Source of the DNA: an uncultured Bacteroidales bacterium
GTDB taxonomy: Bacteria; Bacteroidota; Bacteroidia; Bacteroidales; Muribaculaceae
Length of the DNA: 21,414 nt
Assembly: GCA_900549375.1 (NCBI GenBank)
Contig: URNY01000028.1
Location: 1 to 21,414 of the forward strand
Direction: 5' to 3'
Positions 16,448 to 21,414 of this stretch are shown in pieces. Each line of letters starts with the position of its first letter. The stretch's first letter is position 1. The translations under genes were made by a program, and so were the position numbers. The notes below the pieces were generated by a model. It saw only the letters and a list, made by a program, of their open reading frames with translations. It was not told the DNA's origin and ran no database searches.

Positions 16448-16465
16448 AAATGTAAATTTACATTT
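16448..16465. repeat. Perfect 18-bp palindrome AAATGTAAATTTACATTT
   Basis: The 18 bases equal their own reverse complement without a spacer. Palindromes of this form (TGTAAATTTACA core) are typical of dimeric repressor operators, although none of the neighbouring genes starts beside it. It is 140 bp downstream of the GNAT stop. Confidence 0.6.
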
Positions 16466-16506
16466 TTTGATCTCCTCATTCGATTTTTTCCATCATTTTC
16501 TTTCTC

Positions 16507-16576
16507 ATCCTTCACTCCTCACTCCTCACTCCTGACTTCTTACTTCTTACCCCTCACTCCTCATCCCTCATCCCTC
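16507..16576. repeat. Degenerate heptamer tandem repeat, ten units
   Basis: Ten consecutive 7-base units follow the pattern AYYYCTY: ATCCTTC, ACTCCTC (twice), ACTCCTG, ACTTCTT (twice), ACCCCTC, ACTCCTC and ATCCCTC (twice). The phase is kept throughout. The minus strand is therefore strongly purine-rich (GARGRRT units). The block begins about 30 bp beyond the GNAT stop codon and is continued by a less regular CT-rich run (16577-16608). Confidence 0.85.
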
Positions 16577-16604
16577 TCAGATCATTTCTCTCCTCTCTCT
16601 CCTC

Positions 16605-17609
16605 TCAGTCGAGCATTAGCGACATCGACCAGTTCAAAGACGATTTTCTGAGAATAGAATATTCTGCACGATTCGACTCTCCGGTCAAAAATTTTAGAAT
16701 CTCGGAAAAATTCAAAATTCTGACCATTCCATACGGTTTTATGTTTCCATGGAGCTCCGGAAGATTTCTGATGCATTCGACCGGGACATAAAGATGCACC
16801 GCCCCTCTTCCGAAATCATTTTTTATAAAATCGAGCAACCGATAACAGCCGCACTCGTCGGAAAACAAAAGCGAATAAATCTCAGCGCCACCCTCTGCGG
16901 AATCATAAACAAAAGCGAGCGCCGAAATCCGGCCCTTGTTGTCGCGGCAAACATATATTGAACCTCCGGAGATCGCATTCTCATCAATGGCGACCATCAG
17001 ATCTTCCGAACTATGGGCTATGCATGGAATTGAGGATTCCGCTTCCTGATTCATCACGAATTCCGCTATCTCATCCCTGCTTATTTCATCCGGCACGCCC
17101 CCGGCAAAGCGTTCGCATGTGAGACTCAGATAGCGTTCCTTCATTAATGAGTCATCCATTCCCGGAACGGCATTTATATAATCCGATTCGAGTTGGCCCG
17201 TCGCCGGATACACTGCGTCAGTCTTATAAAAAGCATCTTTGAAACCGCGCATGAGATAATATTGGCGGAGATGTTCATCAGATGGAATAAGAAAAAGAAA
17301 GGCGAACCCCTCTTTTTCCATACGGTCGGCCATACGCTCGATCATGCGCGACATCAAACCCCTGCGGCGTTCAGTCTTCTCAGTGGCAAGCCCGCATAGA
17401 TAAATCCCCTTCGCAATATGGCCATTAAACGTCAGATTATAGGGAATGCCGAGCATTGAAGCCGTCAGGCGCCCTTCGCCATTCTCCTCGTATTCGATAT
17501 AGCGCGGATTGAAATAATGTGCGAACAGTAGATCGACATACTCATCCGAATCATGGAAAGTTACTTTCCACAACCGTTTCATCTCCGATTCAAGTCGCGC
17601 AATATCCAT
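16605..17609 (-). CDS. GNAT-family N-acetyltransferase
   Basis: 334 residues. The N-terminal half is a GNAT fold: a beta-strand with YLCGLATEKTERRRGLMSRMIE (70-91), where RRRGLM (81-86) is the acetyl-CoA pyrophosphate-binding loop (Q/RxxGxG/A type), followed by FAFLFLIPSDEHLRQYYLMRGF (102-123), the usual C-terminal GNAT strand and helix. The remaining 200 residues are a second, less conserved domain with another GNAT-like segment (GGSIYVCRDNKGRISALAFVYDSAEGGAEIYSLLF), so a tandem-GNAT architecture is likely. The substrate is unknown. It is the last gene of a minus-strand operon: its ATG lies two bases after the DUF2130 stop. The 3' side is followed by CT-rich repeats, with no obvious terminator hairpin. 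Confidence 0.85.
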   Translation of the reverse strand: MDIARLESEMKRLWKVTFHDSDEYVDLLFAHYFNPRYIEYEENGEGRLTASMLGIPYNLTFNGHIAKGIYLCGLATEKTERRRGLMSRMIERMADRMEKEGFAFLFLIPSDEHLRQYYLMRGFKDAFYKTDAVYPATGQLESDYINAVPGMDDSLMKERYLSLTCERFAGGVPDEISRDEIAEFVMNQEAESSIPCIAHSSEDLMVAIDENAISGGSIYVCRDNKGRISALAFVYDSAEGGAEIYSLLFSDECGCYRLLDFIKNDFGRGAVHLYVPVECIRNLPELHGNIKPYGMVRILNFSEILKFLTGESNRAEYSILRKSSLNWSMSLMLD

Positions 17610-17611
17610 CT

Positions 17612-18931
17612 TTATTCATCTTTTTCTCCCTCGGAATCGAGCATTCTCCCTGCTTCGCGCTCTCGTCGGGCCTCCTCAAAAGCCTTCTTCATTGTCGGGT
17701 TGCCGCGAGTGAGTTTCTTTATTGTGAAATCGTTCTCAACCGCATCGTTTGCCCTTAGAAGTTTCTGTTCGGAAGTCTCGAAAAGGCTCTTTACTTTCTT
17801 CAGCGACACCACCTGTTTCTCAAGAGATTCTATCACCTTGTCGATCCAACCGATGGCATCCTCATGTTTTTTTGTATGGGCATCCACGAGTTTTTTGAAG
17901 GCAAGAGCGAACTCATCGCGTCTTTCCTCAAACCGGCTTATATCCACACTCTGCGCCTTGGCAACCTCGAGCTGCATCTCAAGGCCGCGGATCGTCTCCA
18001 CGCTTTTACGTGAAGCCTGACAAAGGATTCCGATGAGATTCATGAACATCTGAGGACGGATCACATACATCTTCGGATACTTATGCGATTTATTCACTAT
18101 CCCTTCGTTATAGAGCTCGCTGTCGCGTTCGAGCATCGAAACGAGCACCGCGTACTCGCAGTTTTTAGTGTTGCGGTCGCGATCGAGTTTCTCAAGAAAA
18201 TCATCGTTGCGGTGTTTCTGCACGGTGGCGTCGGCTTCGTTTTTCATCTCGAACATTATCGATATATATTCCTTGCCATCAATAAAATCGCGGAATATGA
18301 AATCGCCTTTGCTTCCCGTTCTCGCATCGTTGTCTTTTTCGAAATAGGCATCGGGATACATACCCATGCTCTGAGCCTGCTGGAAAAGAGTATGGCAATG
18401 AATCTCGAGGGTCTCTCCAAGCATCTTGGTCGACATCCTCATCTTGAAATCCTTATGGAACTGTATCTCTTTATCCTTCTCGCTCACTTCGAGGGCATGA
18501 CGCTCCTTTAGGGCAGCTATGTTGAGGGCCGCGTCGCGTTTCTCGGCTTCCACGCGGTTGCGCAGATCGGCTATCTCGCTATCCTTGGCGGCAAGCGTTT
18601 TCTGGTGCTCGCCGCGGTCCTTGAGAAGTGCCGCCTCGAGTTCAATCTTCTTGCCTTGTTCGAAATCCTGAAGCCGCGAATTCAGCCGCGACACCTCCGA
18701 TTCCTTGGAAGCTATGTCCTGCTTCATGCGGATTTCACGCTCTTTGAATTTCTGTTCCTCCCGCAATTTCTCAAGTTCGAAATCGGATTTGAGCTGACGT
18801 CGCACCTCCTCTATTCTGCGGCCAACCTCCTCCTGATAGGCTGTGGTCCTCACCTGTGAGGCCAATGATTCGAAAACGTCATCGTCCACCTGAAACACAT
18901 GCTTGCAGTTCGGACATTTCAATTCTTTCAT
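17612..18931 (-). CDS. DUF2130 protein: coiled coil plus restriction-endonuclease-like domain
   Basis: 439 residues. It starts with a CPNC pair (residues 6-9), half of a zinc-ribbon-like motif, then a long charged coiled coil (about 33-165, rich in E, K and R heptads). The DUF2130 domain follows (about 165-345) and contains GETLEIHCHTLF (172-183), KGDFIFRD (208-215) and MFEMKNE (226-232). The order E - D - ExK matches a PD-(D/E)XK nuclease core, and E173/E176, D210, E228 and K230 are the candidate catalytic residues. The C-terminal 90 residues form a second helical region ending in acidic residues. The family is widespread and uncharacterised; nuclease activity is inferred from the motif. It is in an operon: its ATG overlaps the CDF stop (ATGA), and the GNAT gene follows after two bases. 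Confidence 0.87.
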   Translation of the reverse strand: MKELKCPNCKHVFQVDDDVFESLASQVRTTAYQEEVGRRIEEVRRQLKSDFELEKLREEQKFKEREIRMKQDIASKESEVSRLNSRLQDFEQGKKIELEAALLKDRGEHQKTLAAKDSEIADLRNRVEAEKRDAALNIAALKERHALEVSEKDKEIQFHKDFKMRMSTKMLGETLEIHCHTLFQQAQSMGMYPDAYFEKDNDARTGSKGDFIFRDFIDGKEYISIMFEMKNEADATVQKHRNDDFLEKLDRDRNTKNCEYAVLVSMLERDSELYNEGIVNKSHKYPKMYVIRPQMFMNLIGILCQASRKSVETIRGLEMQLEVAKAQSVDISRFEERRDEFALAFKKLVDAHTKKHEDAIGWIDKVIESLEKQVVSLKKVKSLFETSEQKLLRANDAVENDFTIKKLTRGNPTMKKAFEEARREREAGRMLDSEGEKDE

Positions 18932-19872
18932 GATTCATGTGTATTATGAATATGTTCCTCGCATCTGTTGCCGTTTTTCTCAAAATAAGGCTCTATATGA
19001 ATGTTGACGGAGATGGGAGAGAATGCGTCACGCAGGCGCACCTCCACTTCTGTCGCTATGTCATGACCCTCTACAATAGTGAGCTGCGGATCTACTTTTA
19101 TATGCACATCAACTATCATCCGGTTGCCGTTGCGGCGAGTTCGCAACTCATGAAAAGACTTAACGCCTGGGGTATTCACGATGATACGCTTCATCCTGTC
19201 GGTCACATCCTTGGGCAAGGACGCCTCCACAAGTTCCTTTACGGCGCCCGATGCCAGCCTCCCTGCCATCACCGCTATCAGCACACTCACGAACATGGCG
19301 GCAACAGGATCCAGTATTCGCCACCGAACACCCAGAAACATCGCGCCGGCTATACCCACTGTCGTTGCCAGAGAAGAGAGGGCGTCCGAGCGGTGGTGCC
19401 AGGCATTCGCCTCCAAGGCCGTCGATTGGATTCTGCGGGCAGCGCTCATGGTATATCTGAAAAGCCATTCCTTGGCAATTATCGAGACAACAGCCATGCC
19501 TAAGGCTATCCATCCCGGCCGAGGCAATGTCTCACCGCCGAGCGAACGTATCACTCTCTCCAGCCCGTCGATAAAGATCCCTATGCCGACCGCTCCGAGA
19601 AGGATGGCGATAATGAATGTGGCGAATGTTTCGATCTTGCCATGCCCGTAGCTGTGGGAACTGTCGGCTTTGCGACGCGAAACGCCGATAACCACAAGCA
19701 CCACCACATCTGTAAGAAGATCCGAGGCGGAATGTATGCCATCGGCTATCATTGCCGACGACCGGCCGAATATACCGGCAAGTATCTTGAAGGCAGACAA
19801 ACCCACATTGGTCCAGAAACCGACCCATGTGACATGACGGCCCATCCTTACTTCATCTTTGAGTTTTGACAT
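18928..19872 (-). CDS. Cation diffusion facilitator (CDF) family metal transporter
   Basis: 314 residues. CDF proteins export divalent metals (zinc, iron, manganese, cobalt) from the cytoplasm in exchange for protons. An N-terminal six-helix membrane domain (to about residue 215) contains the two metal-site helices: DGIHSASD (44-51) with H47 and D51, and WHHRSDALSS (158-167) with H160 and D163. The HGKIE cytoplasmic element (77-81) is also present. The C-terminal cytoplasmic domain (VNTPGVKSFHELRTRRNGNRMIVDVHIKVDP and VNIHIEP) is the ferredoxin-like dimerisation module. Metal choice cannot be read with certainty; an HxxxD first site is seen in iron/manganese-type as well as other CDFs. It is first in a three-gene operon, overlapping the DUF2130 gene by 4 bp. 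Its start codon lies in a tandem duplication. Confidence 0.94.
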   Translation of the reverse strand: MSKLKDEVRMGRHVTWVGFWTNVGLSAFKILAGIFGRSSAMIADGIHSASDLLTDVVVLVVIGVSRRKADSSHSYGHGKIETFATFIIAILLGAVGIGIFIDGLERVIRSLGGETLPRPGWIALGMAVVSIIAKEWLFRYTMSAARRIQSTALEANAWHHRSDALSSLATTVGIAGAMFLGVRWRILDPVAAMFVSVLIAVMAGRLASGAVKELVEASLPKDVTDRMKRIIVNTPGVKSFHELRTRRNGNRMIVDVHIKVDPQLTIVEGHDIATEVEVRLRDAFSPISVNIHIEPYFEKNGNRCEEHIHNTHES

Positions 19873-19892
19873 CAGGTTTGAGTTTTGACATC
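19858..19892. repeat. 19-bp period tandem duplication over the CDF start codon
   Basis: The 16 bases tttgagttttgacatc occur at 19858-19873 and 19877-19892, three bases apart. On the minus strand each copy contains ATGTCAAAACTCAAA, the first codons of the CDF protein (MSKLK). The upstream copy is out of frame and yields a 12-codon mini-frame (MSKLKPDVKTQR) from 19891 that stops at 19855-19853, inside the CDF gene. Confidence 0.9.
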
Positions 19893-19921
19893 GGATAACG
19901 TATATTTCGCTATCAAAACTT

Positions 19922-19929
19922 CAAAGATA
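19922..19929 (-). promoter_or_regulatory. Candidate -7 box for the CDF/DUF2130/GNAT operon
   Basis: The minus strand reads TATCTTTG, a full match to TAnnTTTG, about 50 bases before the CDF start. A TTTG at -33 is lacking. It is the only good box in the 100-bp spacer after the phosphate transporter gene. Confidence 0.38.
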
Positions 19930-19972
19930 ACAATTTTCCCGCTAAATCGGCCATCTATCCCTCCACATTCCG

Positions 19973-21118
19973 TCACTTCATTGTGGAGAAACTGCGGTAA
20001 GAGGCGGGAGCGAGGTTGAGCTTGCCTGAGGCACGAAGCATTTTGCGGAGCGAAGTCACGAATTCCTGACTCTCCTGGAGCGCGTTGAGATAGACATAGA
20101 CAACGGCCATGTCGGCGGTATCGCCGCTGTTAAGATATTCATAAACTTCCCTCACGGCGCCGGAAAGCTCTTGTTTTATCAGTTCACATCTATGACGCAA
20201 TGAATCTATCACCTCCGGCCGGTTTTTCTCTATCGCTTTTTCCGAATCGAGCACTGCGTCGGCAACTGTCATGCATAAGGGACCGAATGATTTGCGCAAC
20301 TGCTCGGGCAATGGCCGGAAATTATTTTCCACATGTTCCTTGCAGATCTCTTCTATGCGACGCAGGTTATAGGTCATAGACATCGCCATATTGTTCGAAA
20401 GATGAAACCATGTGTTTTTCTCTATCGCTATCTCCGGCGGAAGTTTGCGCATGCAGAGCGTCAGCTTTCGCCGCTGGCTTTTAAGCACGTTCTTCTCTTT
20501 GGCAAGCTCGCGGTCGGCCGATGAAAGCTGCCGCAGATTGTCGTTCACGAATCCTTCCGCGATATCCTGATAGACGGTGGCCGCAAACCCCAGAAACATT
20601 TTCTGCTTTTCATTCACATATACTCTGAACAATGGCCACACCTCATCTGCGTCTTCCGTATTGAGAATTGTCTGGAACAATGTGTCGGAAGTAAGCTCTT
20701 TGTTTTTCTTGCGGAAACGTATATTGCTTCTTATGAGCACAGCGATTGCGACTATACCTCCGGCTATCATCAGAGGCATTCCGCCGAGATGCATCAGCGA
20801 CACCACCGCTCCTGCCCCTATGAAAGCCACTCCGGCGGTTATGAACCATCCGCCGATCACTGAAATCACACCCGTGATTCTGAATACTGCGCTCTCACGC
20901 CCCCAGGCCTTATCGGCCAACGACGTACCCATGGCAACCATGAAAGTTACAAAGGTTGTGGAAAGCGGCAGCTTGAGCGATGTTCCCAATGCTATGAGCA
21001 CGCTTGCCACCATCAGGTTTACGGCTCCGCGCACAAGGTCGAAGGCGGCTCCGTCTTCAAGTTCCATCTCCGATGTGTCCATACGCTTCGAAATCCAGCG
21101 TCTCACTCTTTCCGGGGT
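19973..21118 (-). CDS. Inorganic phosphate transporter, PiT family, C-terminal half (5' end lost at a sequence junction)
   Basis: About 381 residues are left of a protein usually near 740 long in Bacteroidetes. The first part, from RVRRWISKRMD, holds the second PHO4 repeat: GAAFDLVRGAVNLMVASVLIALGTSLKLPLSTTFVTFMVAMGTSLADKAWGRESAVFRITGVISVIGGWF, with membrane helices and the PLSTT motif of the transport signature. A PhoU-like helical cytoplasmic domain follows (from about FRKKNKELTSDTL to the C-terminus, LRASGKLNLAPASYRSFSTMK). It imports phosphate with a cation (sodium or proton). The frame stays open to 21268 (minus strand), but from about 21118 upward the residues no longer resemble a PiT protein, and the opposite strand there encodes a phage holin. 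The missing N-terminal half is not elsewhere in the window. Confidence 0.9.
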   Translation of the reverse strand, partial: TPERVRRWISKRMDTSEMELEDGAAFDLVRGAVNLMVASVLIALGTSLKLPLSTTFVTFMVAMGTSLADKAWGRESAVFRITGVISVIGGWFITAGVAFIGAGAVVSLMHLGGMPLMIAGGIVAIAVLIRSNIRFRKKNKELTSDTLFQTILNTEDADEVWPLFRVYVNEKQKMFLGFAATVYQDIAEGFVNDNLRQLSSADRELAKEKNVLKSQRRKLTLCMRKLPPEIAIEKNTWFHLSNNMAMSMTYNLRRIEEICKEHVENNFRPLPEQLRKSFGPLCMTVADAVLDSEKAIEKNRPEVIDSLRHRCELIKQELSGAVREVYEYLNSGDTADMAVVYVYLNALQESQEFVTSLRKMLRASGKLNLAPASYRSFSTMK

Positions 21119-21414
21119 GTGAGCCTTTGCCTGATTGCAGGCATTGTCGGCGGATTTATCGCAACGCTGCTCGGTGGCTGGGATTCTGCTCTTGCAACAC
21201 TCGTTGTTTTTATGGGCATTGATTTTGTAACGGGAATCGTGACTGCTGCGATGGGCAAATCCAAACACAGCGAAAGCGGTACGCTCAACAGCACAGCAGG
21301 CTGGGTTGGTCTTGCAAAGAAATTCTGTATTCTGCTTATGGTTGTGGTCGGTGTGAGAATTGATATTCTCATCGGCACAAATTACATCAGAGATGCAGTT
21401 TGTATCAGTTTTTG
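21119..21414 (+). CDS. Phage holin family protein (phage_holin_4/TcdE-like), partial at both ends, Firmicutes type
   Basis: The plus strand is open through the window end and reads SLCLIAGIVGGFIATLLGGWDSALATLVVFMGIDFVTGI (in pieces), then AAMGKSKHSESGTLNSTAGWVGLAKKF, ILLMVVVGVRID and LIGTNYIRDAVCISF. Three hydrophobic segments, the motif GIDFVTGIV, and the SGxLNSxxGWxGLxKK loop match the phage_holin_4 family of prophages in Clostridia and other Firmicutes. Such holins form the inner-membrane pore that lets the lysin reach the wall. Family proteins are about 130-150 residues, so both the first few and the last 40 or so residues are missing. Nothing else in the window is phage-like, and the gene abuts the broken phosphate transporter. 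I infer foreign sequence joined to the contig. The GTG at 21119 is only the first base of the match, not a supported start. Confidence 0.82.
   Translation, partial: MSLCLIAGIVGGFIATLLGGWDSALATLVVFMGIDFVTGIVTAAMGKSKHSESGTLNSTAGWVGLAKKFCILLMVVVGVRIDILIGTNYIRDAVCISF

Larger units (their letters stand above)
15740..16604. other. AT-rich intergenic region without a convincing gene
   Basis: About 865 bp, clearly richer in A+T than the flanking genes, lies between the XRE promoter and the 3' end of the GNAT gene. Only short open frames exist: a 38-codon frame at 15827-15943 (plus) and a 60-codon frame at 16060-16242 (minus, GTG start, WWPIYKLECAKWNSDM); neither has a recognisable relative or a clear start context. 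The region holds a 7-bp inverted repeat (16091-16097 with 16108-16114), an 8-bp one (16376-16383 with 16398-16405), an 18-bp palindrome (16448-16465), several AATTTACA motifs and a heptamer repeat block. No tRNA or known RNA gene was recognised. Confidence 0.7.

Noticed and set aside
16507..16576. Heptamer block as a CRISPR array
   Set aside because: The units are 7 bases with no spacers and no cas genes are in the window.
21119..21268. Upstream extension of the phosphate transporter frame to an apparent start at 21268 on the minus strand
   Set aside because: The extension has no membrane helices or PiT similarity and is the antisense of the holin reading frame; it is an accident of the junction.

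Overview
The window reads as chromosome from a member of the Bacteroidales. A gut Muribaculaceae-like genome, perhaps a metagenome assembly, is my inference. Three things point there: housekeeping genes with Bacteroidetes-type protein sequences, an outer-membrane TonB-dependent receptor with a carboxypeptidase-regulatory-like N-terminus, and several promoters matching the Bacteroidetes pattern TTTG-N19/20-TAnnTTTG. I see no rRNA, tRNA, CRISPR array or insertion sequence.

Layout. Bases 1-513 are the 3' part of yaaA, followed by a TonB-dependent receptor (554-2983). A freestanding B3/B4 tRNA-editing-like protein (3010-3690, minus) is divergent from hisS (3780-5147), which leads a run hisS / DUF3843-like protein / secreted histidine acid phosphatase ending at 7648. 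A hairpin with a perfect 17-bp stem separates that run from a minus-strand pair: a dolichyl-phosphate-mannose-synthase-like GT2 enzyme and a DUF2156 protein with an apparent single-base frameshift near its N-terminus. From 9702 to 15130 there is a plus-strand series of housekeeping genes: lysC-type aspartate kinase, engB, a GtrA-family membrane protein, rpiB, folB, a HAD phosphatase and rarA. folB/HAD are separated by a good promoter, and rpiB/folB overlap by one base. A minus-strand XRE regulator follows, then about 930 bp of AT-rich DNA without a convincing gene but with palindromes, a recurring AATTTACA motif and a degenerate heptamer repeat. Next is a minus-strand operon (cation diffusion facilitator > DUF2130 coiled-coil/nuclease-like protein > GNAT). 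The last Bacteroidales gene is the C-terminal half of a PiT phosphate transporter.

At about 21111-21124 that transporter stops matching its family. The remaining ~295 bp encode, on the opposite strand, a Firmicutes-type phage holin (phage_holin_4 / TcdE-like). This is best explained as a chimeric contig end and is the most important caveat for anyone using the window.

I found no convincing new multi-gene system. The items most worth a second look are the holin junction, the frameshift in the DUF2156 gene, two short tandem duplications sitting exactly on gene ends (the stop of the XRE gene and the start of the CDF gene), the structured AT-rich region at 15.7-16.6 kb, and the DUF2130 nuclease-like protein in its operon.
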